DNA of 64,000 nt, from positions 434,001-498,000 of the forward strand of contig NZ_JASHIE010000001.1 of NCBI RefSeq assembly GCF_030056655.1, written 5' to 3'. The stretch is from Flectobacillus rivi. GTDB lineage: Bacteria; Bacteroidota; Bacteroidia; Cytophagales; Spirosomataceae. This document shows positions 9,539-17,815 of the stretch, in pieces; positions within the stretch are counted from its first letter, which is position 1, and each line of letters opens with the position of its first letter. Both the position numbers and the translations under genes were made by a program. The notes under the pieces were generated by a model. That model was not told where the DNA came from, made no database searches, and was given only the letters and a program-made list of their open reading frames with translations.

Positions 9539-10285
9539 ATGAAAACGACTGAAAATACTATATTAATTACAGGCGGAGGCTCTGGCATCGGGTTAGCATT
9601 CGCTAAAAAATTGGCTCAAGAAGGAAACCAAATCATCTTGGTAGGACGCACAGAAAGTAAACTCATAAAGGCTAGCACACAAATCCCCAATGCTCAATAT
9701 ATCGTCGCTGACCTAACAAAAGATTCTGATGTTGAAGCACTTACCACAAAAGTAAAATCAGACTTTCCTACCTTAAACTTACTCATAAATAATGCGGGTA
9801 CAGCTTATGCCTATTCTTTGCTCCATGAAAACAGTAAAGCGGTTGACAAAGCTAGTATTGAATTTGAGACTAATTTTTTAAGTGTAATTCGTTTGACGGA
9901 AGCTCTTTTACCAGTTCTTGAACAAAATACCAACGCTGCCATTGTTAACGTAAGTTCGTTAGTATCATTTATTCCATCTGTCAGCTTGCCAACTTATTCA
10001 GCAAGTAAGGCTGCGCTTCACTCCTACACACAAGTACTGAGAGCAGAGTTGAAAAATCAAGGGATTCAAGTATATGAGGTGATGCCACCTCTCGTCAATA
10101 CCGAACTATCACATGAAATAGGAGGTGCAGACAATGGTATTCCACCAGAAGTAGTTGCCGAAGATTTATTAAAAGCATTGACAGAAGAACAGTTTGAGGT
10201 ACGTGTTGGATTAACCAATTCTTTATACCAACTTTATCTTCAATCACCAGAACAGGCATTTTCAGCCTTAAACTCATCTTTATGA
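9539..10285 (+). CDS. Short-chain dehydrogenase/reductase (DltE-like)
   Basis: This 248-residue classical SDR has the cofactor motif G-G-G-S-G-I-G at residues 12-18, N-N-A-G near residue 83, the catalytic Ser in V-N-V-S-S-L and the Y-S-A-S-K active-site motif near residue 152. R-T at the end of the second strand (V-G-R-T) favours NADP(H). The end of the protein (M-P-P-L-V-N-T-E-L) resembles DltE-like oxidoreductases. Its stop overlaps the start of the FabF gene by 4 bp (ATGA), so the two are translationally coupled. With FabF it probably acts on an acyl or ketoacyl substrate; the exact substrate is unknown. Confidence 0.85.
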   Translation: MKTTENTILITGGGSGIGLAFAKKLAQEGNQIILVGRTESKLIKASTQIPNAQYIVADLTKDSDVEALTTKVKSDFPTLNLLINNAGTAYAYSLLHENSKAVDKASIEFETNFLSVIRLTEALLPVLEQNTNAAIVNVSSLVSFIPSVSLPTYSASKAALHSYTQVLRAELKNQGIQVYEVMPPLVNTELSHEIGGADNGIPPEVVAEDLLKALTEEQFEVRVGLTNSLYQLYLQSPEQAFSALNSSL

Positions 10286-11526
10286 AACGTGTAGTTATTA
10301 CAGGACTCGGTGTTATTTCTCCTTTAGGGAATGATATTGAGAGTTTTTGGGAAAATAGTCTCAAAGGTATTTCGGGTATTGGTCCCATTACCAAATTTGA
10401 TGCAAGCAAATTTAAAACTCAGATAGCAGGAGAAGTTAAAAACTTTAATCCGCTCGATTATTTTGAGAAAAAAGAAATCCGCAAATACGATTTATTTACT
10501 CAATATGCCGTAGCAGCAAGTGAACAAGCTATTCAACAATCTCAATTGCAATTTGCCACAATGTCAGAAGCACAAAGAGCCGAAATAGGTGTAATTTGGG
10601 CAACTGGTCAAGGTGGTATGCAAACTTTTGAGGATCAATTACAAGAATTCTTTACTGGCGATGGCACGCCAAGATTCAATCCATATTTTGTTCCAAAAAT
10701 GATTGTGGATATTGCAGCAGGGGTTATTTCTATCAGAAATGGTTTGTTAGGACCCAATTACTGTACAGTTTCTGCTTGTGCATCTTCCAATACTGCTATT
10801 ATCAATGCACTAGATAATATCAGACTGGGTCGTGCCAAAGTAATGATTGTTGGAGGCTCAGAAGCTGCTATTACGCCTGGTACGATCGGTGGCTTTGGAG
10901 CAGCTCAAGCCCTATCTAAAAACAATATAAGTGCTGCTTCGCAACCTTTTGATGTTAATCGTACAGGATTTGTAGCAGGTGAAGGCGCAGGCGCTTTAAT
11001 CTTGGAAGATTATGAATATGCTGTGCAAAGAGGAGCAACAATCTTGGCGGAAATTGCTGGAGGTGGCATGGCCGCTGACGCCTATCACCTGACTGGCACA
11101 TCGCCCGACGGCTTGGGGGCAAAATTAGGAATGCTCAACGCACTCAAAGATGCAGGGCTCAACCCTGAAGATATTGATTATATCAATGCGCATGCGACCT
11201 CAACAGGTGTGGGTGATTTGAGTGAAATAAAAGCCATATCTTCTATTTTCGGAAATAGTAAGACAGCCATTTCTGCAACAAAATCTATGACAGGGCACCT
11301 ATTGGGTGCTGCCGGAGCCATTGAAAGTATTTACTGTGTATTGGCAGTTCAACATAATACGATTCCTCCAACTATGAATGTGATGGAGCTAGATCCAGAG
11401 ATTCCTCAAAATCTCCATATTGTATTAGGAGAAAAGTTAGAGAAGCCAATCCGTTATGCTTTGAACAATTCTTTTGGTTTTGGAGGACATACTGCCTCTT
11501 CTATTTTTAAGAAATTTGAGGCATAA
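10282..11526 (+). CDS. fabF: Beta-ketoacyl-ACP synthase II (FabF-type)
   Basis: The product (414 residues, full family length) condenses malonyl-ACP with an acyl chain. The thiolase-fold triad is complete: Cys166 in S-A-C-A-S-S-N, His304 in N-A-H-A-T-S-T and His339 in S-M-T-G-H-L-L-G-A-A-G-A. The glycine-rich tail N-N-S-F-G-F-G-G-H is present. It overlaps the preceding SDR by 4 bp and lies in the TetR-controlled operon rather than next to acpP, so it may be a secondary, inducible KAS that alters fatty-acid or polyketide-like chains rather than the housekeeping copy. Confidence 0.9.
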   Translation: MKRVVITGLGVISPLGNDIESFWENSLKGISGIGPITKFDASKFKTQIAGEVKNFNPLDYFEKKEIRKYDLFTQYAVAASEQAIQQSQLQFATMSEAQRAEIGVIWATGQGGMQTFEDQLQEFFTGDGTPRFNPYFVPKMIVDIAAGVISIRNGLLGPNYCTVSACASSNTAIINALDNIRLGRAKVMIVGGSEAAITPGTIGGFGAAQALSKNNISAASQPFDVNRTGFVAGEGAGALILEDYEYAVQRGATILAEIAGGGMAADAYHLTGTSPDGLGAKLGMLNALKDAGLNPEDIDYINAHATSTGVGDLSEIKAISSIFGNSKTAISATKSMTGHLLGAAGAIESIYCVLAVQHNTIPPTMNVMELDPEIPQNLHIVLGEKLEKPIRYALNNSFGFGGHTASSIFKKFEA

Positions 11527-11531
11527 TGAGC

Positions 11532-11565
11532 GTTACTAGCGAGTTTTTGAGTCCTCGCTAGTAAC
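11532..11565 (+). terminator. Hairpin after fabF
   Basis: GTTACTAGCGAG (11532-11543) and CTCGCTAGTAAC (11554-11565) form a perfect 12-bp stem with a 10-nt loop just after the fabF stop. The T-tract after it is weak, so it may act as an RNA 3'-end stabiliser or a modest terminator. Confidence 0.6.
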
Positions 11566-11690
11566 TATTTCAAAAATATTTTCACTTTTTTTCAGGGTTT
11601 ATGATTGCTCGTAATATTCTGATTACGAAAATACTACTAAAACTTTAAGTGATTTCTTAGGAAATATTTCAATTGAAGTTTCAAAAAAAG

Positions 11691-11722
11691 TTTGCATTGT
11701 ATTGTCCAAAAGACTAATTTTG
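11691..11722 (+). promoter_or_regulatory. Promoter of tRNA-Ser(UGA)
   Basis: TTTG (11691-11694), exactly 20 bp of spacer and TAATTTTG (11715-11722) form a canonical Bacteroidota promoter 16 bp upstream of the tRNA 5' end. Confidence 0.85.
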
Positions 11723-11738
11723 CATCATCAAAAAACAC

Positions 11739-11826
11739 AGAGAGCTGGCAGAGTGGTCGATTGCGGCAGTCTTGAAAACTGTTGACTGTAACAGGTCCGG
11801 GGGTTCGAATCCCTCGCTCTCTACCA
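11739..11826 (+). tRNA. tRNA-Ser (anticodon UGA)
   Basis: The 7-bp acceptor stem AGAGAGC (11739-11745) pairs with GCTCTCT (11816-11822). The anticodon loop CTTGAAA gives UGA, there is a long variable arm, the T loop is GGTTCGAATCC, and CCA is encoded (11824-11826). Length is 88 nt including CCA, normal for a class II tRNA. Confidence 0.97.
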
Positions 11827-11828
11827 AG

Positions 11829-11858
11829 AAAAGCCCACCATTACGGTGGGCTTTTTTG
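11829..11858 (+). terminator. Rho-independent terminator of tRNA-Ser
   Basis: AAGCCCACC (11831-11839), a 5-nt loop and GGTGGGCTT (11845-11853) are followed by a T-run, directly after the tRNA. Confidence 0.9.
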
Positions 11859-12006
11859 TTTTTATTAGATTCTCCCTATTTCTCTTTTTCTCCAAATCAA
11901 TATTTTACTTCCTAATCACAAAAAATCAGTTTTTAAAATATTATACGTTGACAATTTTATAATTTTACTAAATTGATATACCTCATTCAAACAAGTTTTA
12001 GCAATT

Positions 12007-12189
12007 ATGAAAAATCAAAAAATTAGTTTTCCTCTGTTAATTATTATCATTATTATTGGCTCTGGTCTTTACAAAGATTTCGACTTTGCTACTTTAACCT
12101 TTAAAAGACCATATCTCGACATTGTTTATGGTATTTCCTTGATAGTTGGATTATACTTTCTGTTTAAGGGCAAAAAGGAAAGTGAATAA
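12007..12189 (+). CDS. Small two-helix membrane protein
   Basis: This 60-residue ORF has an ATG start and encodes two hydrophobic segments: residues about 8-21, rich in isoleucine, and about 38-53 (Y-G-I-S-L-I-V-G-L-Y-F-L-F). A short charged linker separates them and the C-terminus is lysine-rich (K-G-K-K-E-S-E). It resembles the small uncharacterised membrane proteins common in Cytophagales. No conserved catalytic motif is seen. The hydrophobic pattern and charged tail favour a real gene; the role is unknown. Confidence 0.5.
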   Translation: MKNQKISFPLLIIIIIIGSGLYKDFDFATLTFKRPYLDIVYGISLIVGLYFLFKGKKESE

Positions 12190-12413
12190 TTAGGAGCTCC
12201 ATTTCAATACATTTTTAAACCGACCTTTATGAATACTTTATACTTTAAACCTTCAAATTCTCAACCGCTGGCATTCTATAAATAATAATGTCTCCTCGGC
12301 TTTGCAATATATTTGTTTAAAAGCTAAATCTAATTTTCCTCCTCTATTATTCAAACCTGCGTAACCTATTACTCAGGAAAATACTCATTTTCCAAAACTC
12401 AAATCTTAATATA

Positions 12414-13211
12414 ATGATTGAAGAAAATTGCAGAAATTGTAAAGAGGTTATTTCAGGTAACTTCTGTGGGCACTGTGGTCAAAGAAGATACAAACGCATA
12501 AATCGGAACTATATAGTAGAAGAAATTCAAGATATTTTTGTTGATGTCAACAAAGGCTTTTTCTATTCCGTATTCAAAACCCTTCGTAATCCTGGCAAAA
12601 CCGCCCGAGAATATATGGAAGGCAACCGTGTTGACCACTACAAACCAATTGCGCTAACATTTGTGCTAGCTGGTATCTCTATTTTTGTATCGTCTAGTGT
12701 GTTGAAGTTTGATGATATTATGAAAAACTTTTCAGAGCAACAGCACATTAACTCAAAGCTTATGTCTGATGTCTTTACGATCATCTCAAGCTATTATGCC
12801 ATGCTTATGGTTTTGTTATTGCCAGTTTTCGCCTTTATTACCAGAATTCCATTTAAAAAAGAAGGGCATAATTACTATGAACATATTGTCATGAACTCTT
12901 ATGTGGTATCCTATTATACCCTCATGAGTATCTTAGTTATGTATCCGATACTCTTTCTTTTCAGACAAAATCCAGAAAAAATGATGCTTATTTCACAGGC
13001 TTCATTTTTGGCTCTTCCATTTATTTTAGTGTGGTTTTTCAAAGGTTTCTATAATCATATTCCTCTAAAGAAGATAATTATTAAAATTCTAGGAATATTA
13101 GCGCTCACGCTACTAACCTATATACTTGTGGTTGTTGTTTCTACTATCGCATTTATACTTTATGGGGTATTTGTGGACAAAGGGGTACTGGAATACGCCA
13201 AACCAAAATAA
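12414..13211 (+). CDS. DUF3667-type membrane protein with zinc ribbon
   Basis: The 265-residue product begins with a zinc-ribbon-like C-x2-C (C-R-N-C) and C-x2-C (C-G-H-C-G-Q-R) pair within the first 25 residues. A conserved amphipathic block follows (K-G-F-F-Y-S-V, then L-R-N-P-G-K-T-A-R-E-Y-M-E-G-N-R), then about five transmembrane helices from residue 77 to near the end. This arrangement matches the DUF3667 family, whose function is unknown. No operon partner is visible; a bidirectional hairpin separates it from the convergent SDR gene. Confidence 0.75.
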   Translation: MIEENCRNCKEVISGNFCGHCGQRRYKRINRNYIVEEIQDIFVDVNKGFFYSVFKTLRNPGKTAREYMEGNRVDHYKPIALTFVLAGISIFVSSSVLKFDDIMKNFSEQQHINSKLMSDVFTIISSYYAMLMVLLLPVFAFITRIPFKKEGHNYYEHIVMNSYVVSYYTLMSILVMYPILFLFRQNPEKMMLISQASFLALPFILVWFFKGFYNHIPLKKIIIKILGILALTLLTYILVVVVSTIAFILYGVFVDKGVLEYAKPK

Positions 13212-13317
13212 TCATTAGTACTGAAAGATGAGTTGTAAATTTTGAATGTTTTTTTAATTATCAACACTTTGCACTCACAATTTCTTGGTTTACATGCCAT
13301 AAGTTAAAATTACAAAA

Positions 13318-13356
13318 CAAAAGCCCTGATTCATGAAACTTGAATCAGGGCTTTTG
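13318..13356. terminator. Bidirectional terminator between convergent genes
   Basis: CAAAAGCCCTGATTCA (13318-13333) and TGAATCAGGGCTTTTG (13341-13356) form a perfect 16-bp stem with a 7-nt loop. A and T tracts on either side make it usable in both directions. It abuts the stop codon of the minus-strand SDR at 13357. Confidence 0.9.
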
Positions 13357-14112
13357 TTAAAAATTAACCGATGCACCACCATCTACGGGTAGGACTACTC
13401 CTGTGATATATCGTGCCGCTTCTGATGATAAGAACACCGCCGCATGTCCTATGTCGGCTGGTTTACCATAGCTTGGCATGGCTATGCGATTGGTAATTTT
13501 TTCTTTTCTTGCTAAATCCGCATTAATGGCATTCAGAAACATGGGAGATTCTATCCAACCTGGGGCAATGGTATTTACTCGAATTAAATCCTTAGAATAT
13601 TCCGTCACCAAATTCTGCATCAAGCCTGTCAGCGCTGCCTTTGAAGTTCCGTAGGCAGAAACACGGTCTATGCCAAATATTCCCGCCATTGAGCCAATAA
13701 ATAAGATGACCCCACTTTTGCGTTGCGCCATGTATTTGGCACATTCTCGAGTAAGGGAAAAAACCGACAGTAAATTGGTCTGAATGATACTTTCAAATTC
13801 TTCGTCTGTGGTTTCATTGGAAAACTTTTTAAGATGTATTCCTGCATTATTAACCAAGATGTCTATTGCTCCAAATTGTGTTTCTAGGTCTCGAATAAAT
13901 GCTGGTATTTCCTTTTTGTTCGTTATATCAAATACCGAATAGCGTGCATTTTCTCCCAATTCCTTGAAAGCATCTTGCAAAACCTCCTCTCTTCGTCCTG
14001 TGATGACAACCTCTGCACCTGCTTCAATGAATGCTTTACTGATTCCCAAACCAATACCTGTACCTCCGCCTGTCACTAAGGCTCTTTTTCCTTTTAATGA
14101 AAAAATATTCAT
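13357..14112 (-). CDS. SDR oxidoreductase, sugar (acid) dehydrogenase-like
   Basis: This 251-residue classical SDR has G-G-G-T-G-I-G at residues about 16-22, G-R-R after the second strand (NADP preference), N-N-A-G at about 88, a catalytic Ser in I-G-S-M-A-G and Y-G-T-S-K. The C-terminal G-W-I-E-S-P-M and L-P-V-D-G-G-A motifs match gluconate-5-dehydrogenase and 3-ketoacyl reductase-like SDRs. It sits 2 bp downstream of the enolase-superfamily dehydratase gene (operon). A sugar or sugar-acid substrate is therefore more likely than a fatty-acid role. Confidence 0.8.
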   Translation of the reverse strand: MNIFSLKGKRALVTGGGTGIGLGISKAFIEAGAEVVITGRREEVLQDAFKELGENARYSVFDITNKKEIPAFIRDLETQFGAIDILVNNAGIHLKKFSNETTDEEFESIIQTNLLSVFSLTRECAKYMAQRKSGVILFIGSMAGIFGIDRVSAYGTSKAALTGLMQNLVTEYSKDLIRVNTIAPGWIESPMFLNAINADLARKEKITNRIAMPSYGKPADIGHAAVFLSSEAARYITGVVLPVDGGASVNF

Positions 14113-14114
14113 GT

Positions 14115-15200
14115 CTAAAAAATCAACGCTAAAGTGTCATCTACAAAATTAAATCCCCAACCTGTTCCCTCGTGAGGATAAGCAAAACCATCTTTTACCG
14201 TCATCGGATTATCAATCAATGGATCTATCCAATCGAAAGACTCCACACCTACTCCATTTGGAATAGAACAAACCAATGGCACATCATAGTCTTTATAATA
14301 ATGTGGCAAAACAGGAATATGGTGACTATTAGCCAATAAAGCAGACTCTCGCCAAGCCTCTACCCCACCTATTCTGAGAATATCTGGTTGCCAAATATCT
14401 AAGGCATTTCGTTTCAACAATTCCACCAATGGTAAGGTATCATATTCGCGTTCGCCCATCGCCAAAGATATACCAGCTTGTTGTTTGAGCGCTTTATATC
14501 CTTCAAAATCCTGATGGTGAAGCGGTTCTTCAAACCAAAAGATATTCAAATCTTGCGCAGCCTTTGCCAATTGTAAGGCAGAGGGCAACTTCATCCCCTG
14601 ATTGGCATCCATCATGATATTCACCTGATTACCAACGGCTTCACGAACAATCCTCAAACGCTCCAAATCTGTACGCCAGTTGGGATTTCCCACTTTGATT
14701 TTTACTGCCTGAAAACCACGAGACACATAATCTGTTACTTCTGCTACTAGCTCGTCAATCGTATAAGAAATCCAACCTCCGCTTCCATAGATAGCACATT
14801 TATCACGATAGGTTCCCAAAAGTTTGCCTACAGGCTGATTCAAGCATTTTCCCCAAGCATCCCACATGGCGACATTGACAGCAGCCTGCACCCAGCGATT
14901 GATACCTTGATTTCCAAAATATTCGTTGGCTTCGTCTAATTTTTGGTAAACTTTTCCCGTTTCATACGCTGCATAGCCTTTTACTAGTGGCAATAAATCT
15001 CTAAAAGCCCCTTGAATGGCATAAGGAGAATATTGAAATGAGAGCAAATAAGACTCCCCAACCACACCATTTTCGAGCTGTAAACGCAATACCAAAAACG
15101 AAATCTCGTGAAGCGTATGTGTTGCATCAGCAATTGGCTTTTTGAGTGGCGCAACAGCTTTGTATAATTTGAAATCTCTAATATTAACAGAAGAACTCAT
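14115..15200 (-). CDS. Mandelate racemase/muconate lactonizing enzyme family (sugar-acid dehydratase-like)
   Basis: From the ATG at 15200 the product is 361 residues. A longer in-frame start at 15248 would lie upstream of the -7 promoter box and is rejected. The enolase-superfamily barrel residues are all visible: Lys167 and Lys169 (K-I-K), the metal ligands Asp198 (M-D-A-N-Q-G), Glu224 (F-E-E-P) and Glu250 (G-E-R-E), and His300 (L-P-H-Y-Y). The K-x-K plus distal His set is typical of the MR subgroup, which dehydrates or epimerises sugar acids. An SDR follows after 2 bp and a XylR-type regulator is divergent, which fits a carbohydrate-acid catabolic unit. The exact substrate cannot be read from sequence. 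Confidence 0.85.
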   Translation of the reverse strand: MSSSVNIRDFKLYKAVAPLKKPIADATHTLHEISFLVLRLQLENGVVGESYLLSFQYSPYAIQGAFRDLLPLVKGYAAYETGKVYQKLDEANEYFGNQGINRWVQAAVNVAMWDAWGKCLNQPVGKLLGTYRDKCAIYGSGGWISYTIDELVAEVTDYVSRGFQAVKIKVGNPNWRTDLERLRIVREAVGNQVNIMMDANQGMKLPSALQLAKAAQDLNIFWFEEPLHHQDFEGYKALKQQAGISLAMGEREYDTLPLVELLKRNALDIWQPDILRIGGVEAWRESALLANSHHIPVLPHYYKDYDVPLVCSIPNGVGVESFDWIDPLIDNPMTVKDGFAYPHEGTGWGFNFVDDTLALIF

Positions 15201-15222
15201 GGTTTTAACTTTTATGTTTTTA

Positions 15223-15230
15223 CAAAAGTA
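15223..15230 (-). promoter_or_regulatory. -7 box for the dehydratase/SDR operon
   Basis: TACTTTTG on the minus strand (15230-15223) fits TAnnTTTG and lies 22 bp upstream of the ATG at 15200. No clear -33 element was found. Its position argues for the shorter start of the downstream gene. Confidence 0.55.
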
Positions 15231-15296
15231 AAAATCGTAACTTGACATTTTGCCACCATTTTTGGTTATTCTATCGCCAATTATTTACCAATAATA

Positions 15297-15304
15297 TATT
15301 TTTG
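15297..15304 (+). promoter_or_regulatory. -7 box for the XylR-like regulator
   Basis: TATTTTTG (15297-15304) fits TAnnTTTG and lies 26 bp before the ATG at 15331. It faces the minus-strand box at 15223-15230, so the 130-bp spacer holds a divergent promoter pair where the regulator may bind. Confidence 0.55.
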
Positions 15305-15330
15305 AAAAAGTATCATTTAAAAGAAAAAAC

Positions 15331-16479
15331 ATGGCTCAAAAAGTTTTCATCCATCTTGAATCCAATCGGGGTTATAGTCGTGATTTGTTGCGTGGCATTT
15401 ATGACTACAACAATCAGATAAGCCATTGGGATATTATTTTTGAACCAGCCTATTTTCTAAAAAATAATAGAACAAACAACAGAATCAATCTAATTCAGTC
15501 AGTAAAACCTGATGCTTGTATTTTAGAAAATAGTGAAGATATTGCTCAAATGGCACAATTAGGCATCCCCATGATTCAGGTTACCTCTGTCAATCATGTT
15601 GAAGGGATTCCTTATGTAAAAGGGAATTATTTGTCGGATGCTAAGTTGGCAATTCAATATTTTATCCGAAAAGGATTTAGAAGTTTGGCTTTTTTAGGAA
15701 TAGAAAACCTAGAATGGTCATTACAAAGAATGTCTTTTTTTCAGGAAATGGCTATTTCTTCCAATATCCAGTTTAGTTCGTTCTTACTCAAAGGCAATGA
15801 GGAAGATGTACTTTCCTACAATTTTGAAAATTTAGTTACATGGATAAAATCTCTCCCAAAACCTACAGGTGTTTTATGTTGCAATGATGATTTTGGACAA
15901 ATACTTATCAATGCTTGTTCAATGGCGCAAGTAAAAGTACCGCATGAAATAGCAGTTTTGGGCATAGACAACGATGAATTAATTTGTAATATTACCTATC
16001 CAAACCTTTCGAGTATTGCTCGTAATCATCAAAGTACCGCCTTCAACATTTGCTCTACACTTAGCGATATGTTGCAGGGAAAAGTACCAAATCAACAAAT
16101 TATTTTGACCGAAGCCTTAGACGTAATCGAACGAACCTCTACAGATACCGTGGCTATTGCTGACAAGGAAGTAAACAAATCAATACAATTTATTTCTGCT
16201 AATATTCACAAAAACCTTGAAGTACAAGACATTGTACAGGCAAGCAATAGCTCTTTGAAAGTATTAAATCAGAAATTTCAAAAAGCGATTGGACATTCTA
16301 TTTTCCAAGAAATACAAGTACGAAAACTCTCCCGATTCAAACAATTACTCTCCACAAATCGAAGCATAAAAGAAATTGCCTTTGAACTGGGTTTCAACGA
16401 CCATAGTCATATAAGTAGGTGGTTTTCTAAACTGGAGGGAATCACTCCAATTGAATGGCGAAAGAAAATGGGGGGATAA
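15331..16479 (+). CDS. XylR-like AraC-family transcriptional activator
   Basis: The 382-residue protein has an N-terminal LacI/periplasmic-binding-like sensor domain (about 1-270; includes L-E-S-N-R-G-Y-S-R-D-L-L-R-G-I, and later V-L-C-C-N-D-D-F-G and L-G-I-D-N-D). A C-terminal AraC helix-turn-helix pair follows (about 285-382; S-I-K-E-I-A-F-E-L-G-F-N-D-H-S-H-I-S-R-W-F). This architecture is that of XylR regulators that bind a sugar and activate sugar catabolism. It is divergent from the MR-family dehydratase/SDR pair and is probably its regulator. The sensor domain lacks its own HTH, as expected for the XylR type. Confidence 0.9.
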   Translation: MAQKVFIHLESNRGYSRDLLRGIYDYNNQISHWDIIFEPAYFLKNNRTNNRINLIQSVKPDACILENSEDIAQMAQLGIPMIQVTSVNHVEGIPYVKGNYLSDAKLAIQYFIRKGFRSLAFLGIENLEWSLQRMSFFQEMAISSNIQFSSFLLKGNEEDVLSYNFENLVTWIKSLPKPTGVLCCNDDFGQILINACSMAQVKVPHEIAVLGIDNDELICNITYPNLSSIARNHQSTAFNICSTLSDMLQGKVPNQQIILTEALDVIERTSTDTVAIADKEVNKSIQFISANIHKNLEVQDIVQASNSSLKVLNQKFQKAIGHSIFQEIQVRKLSRFKQLLSTNRSIKEIAFELGFNDHSHISRWFSKLEGITPIEWRKKMGG

Positions 16480-16484
16480 ATAAG

Positions 16485-16596
16485 AGGGATAAGGCAACAG
16501 GCACAAAGTGTTTGAAAATAGAATTTACTTTGTTTAAAAAGCTCGAAAAAGATTCAGAAAACACTATGTCACTTTGTTCCCTGATGCCTGTTCCCT
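16485..16596. repeat. Imperfect inverted repeat in intergenic spacer
   Basis: The left arm (16485-16510; AGGGA, AACAGGC, ACAAAGTG) is mirrored by the right arm (16570-16596; CACTTTGT, GCCTGTT, TCCCT) with insertions, around a 60-bp AT-rich centre. It looks like a divergent relative of the degenerate repeats near 19.2, 54.3, 56.2 and 61.7 kb. Confidence 0.5.
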
Positions 16597-16700
16597 ATTT
16601 TTACCCTATTTTTCCCACGACTTCATCATTTTCCCTCAAAAATCAAGTATCTTCGGGCTTGATTAAGCATCCTTTTTGCATTTAGCCCTCTTCATCGACT

Positions 16701-16931
16701 ATGTGGATAGAAAAAGACCAAAAATTACAACGTACCTTTCAGTTTAAGGATTTTTCCGAAGCTTTTGGCTTTATGACTCGTGTGGCACTTTTGGCCGAAC
16801 AGCATAATCATCATCCGTGGTGGTCGAATGTTTGGAATACAGTAACCATTGAGCTTACCACTCACGATGCTGGCAACACAGTCACCGAAAAAGACCATGC
16901 CTTGGCTAAGGCAATAGATGCACTTTTATAA
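16701..16931 (+). CDS. Pterin-4a-carbinolamine dehydratase-like protein
   Basis: The 76-residue product matches the PCD/DCoH fold: an N-terminal strand and helix, then E-Q-H-N-H-H-P-W-W-x-N-V-W-N-x-V, which is the family's E-x3-H-H-P active-site motif, then T-x-H-D and a C-terminal helix K-D-x-A-L-A-K-A-I-D. The family recycles tetrahydrobiopterin after aromatic amino-acid hydroxylation, but many bacterial members have other roles, including molybdopterin metabolism. It is slightly short at the N-terminus (about 95-100 residues is usual), though the active site is complete. It is followed 24 bp later by rsmI. Confidence 0.8.
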   Translation: MWIEKDQKLQRTFQFKDFSEAFGFMTRVALLAEQHNHHPWWSNVWNTVTIELTTHDAGNTVTEKDHALAKAIDALL

Positions 16932-16955
16932 AGATTATTATTGGATTTTGAACTA

Positions 16956-17633
16956 ATGAGTAAATTGTATTTAGTGCCAACCCCCATTGGCAATCTTGAT
17001 GATATTACCCTTCGAGCAGTTAAAATACTACAACAAGTAGATGGTATTTTGGCAGAGGATACTCGTAATTCTGGCATGTTGTTAAAGCATTTGGGCATTT
17101 CTAAGCCACTTTTTGCACATCATGCTCACAACGAGCATCACAGTACTGCGGGTATTATCAAAATGTTGAAAGAAGGGAAAAACCTTGCCCTTGTGTCTGA
17201 CGCTGGAACGCCTGCCATTTCAGACCCTGGTTTTTTATTGGTTCGTGAATGCTTGAAGCAGGGTTTGGAAATTGAATGTCTCCCAGGAGCAACGGCTTTT
17301 GTTCCTGCACTCGTAAATTCGGGACTTCCATCTGATCGCTTTACATTCGAAGGATTTTTACCTCATAAAAAAGGGCGCCAAACTCGTTTGCAAAACCTTC
17401 AAAACGAGGAGCGTACGATGATTTTTTACGAGTCTCCACATCGTTTAATTAAAACACTTGAACAGTTAGGAGAATATTTGGGTGCCGACCGACAAGCCTG
17501 TGTATCAAGAGAATTGACCAAAATGTTTGAAGAAAACATTAGAGGTACTTTGGCTGAAGTATTGAAACATTATCAAGAAAATCCAAATACTATTAAGGGT
17601 GAAATTGTTTTGGTCATTGCTGGAAAAGAATAA
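16956..17633 (+). CDS. rsmI: 16S rRNA (cytidine-1402-2'-O)-methyltransferase RsmI
   Basis: The 225-residue product starts M-S-K-L-Y-L-V-P-T-P-I-G-N-L-D-D-I, the hallmark N-terminus of RsmI (tetrapyrrole-methylase fold). It continues with A-E-D-T-R, H-N-E, L-V-S-D-A-G-T-P-A-I-S-D-P-G, the SAM-site P-G-A-T-A, F-E-G-F-L-P and R-E-L-T-K. An in-frame TTG at 16941 would add five residues; the ATG at 16956 is preferred because it matches the conserved start. The enzyme methylates the ribose of C1402 in 16S rRNA at the decoding centre. Confidence 0.93.
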   Translation: MSKLYLVPTPIGNLDDITLRAVKILQQVDGILAEDTRNSGMLLKHLGISKPLFAHHAHNEHHSTAGIIKMLKEGKNLALVSDAGTPAISDPGFLLVRECLKQGLEIECLPGATAFVPALVNSGLPSDRFTFEGFLPHKKGRQTRLQNLQNEERTMIFYESPHRLIKTLEQLGEYLGADRQACVSRELTKMFEENIRGTLAEVLKHYQENPNTIKGEIVLVIAGKE

Positions 17634-17815
17634 TTTTTCAGTAATTACCTGCTAATTGATTTCGATTTTTCGGTAAATATTGATAATTTACGAAAACTAT
17701 TGCCAAAACTAATGATAGTCTATCCCTTTTGTGTTATATCTAAACTAAATTGTATTATCTAGTTTTAGTACAACTCACACGGATGCTTGTATCGCCACCG
17801 TAAAACCTCAACTAC

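Noticed and set aside
15201..15248. Longer N-terminus of the MR-family dehydratase
   Set aside because: It would begin upstream of the -7 promoter box and adds non-conserved residues.
16455..16685. 76-codon ORF overlapping the end of the XylR-like gene
   Set aside because: Overlaps a known gene and an inverted repeat; the translation has no domain-like pattern.
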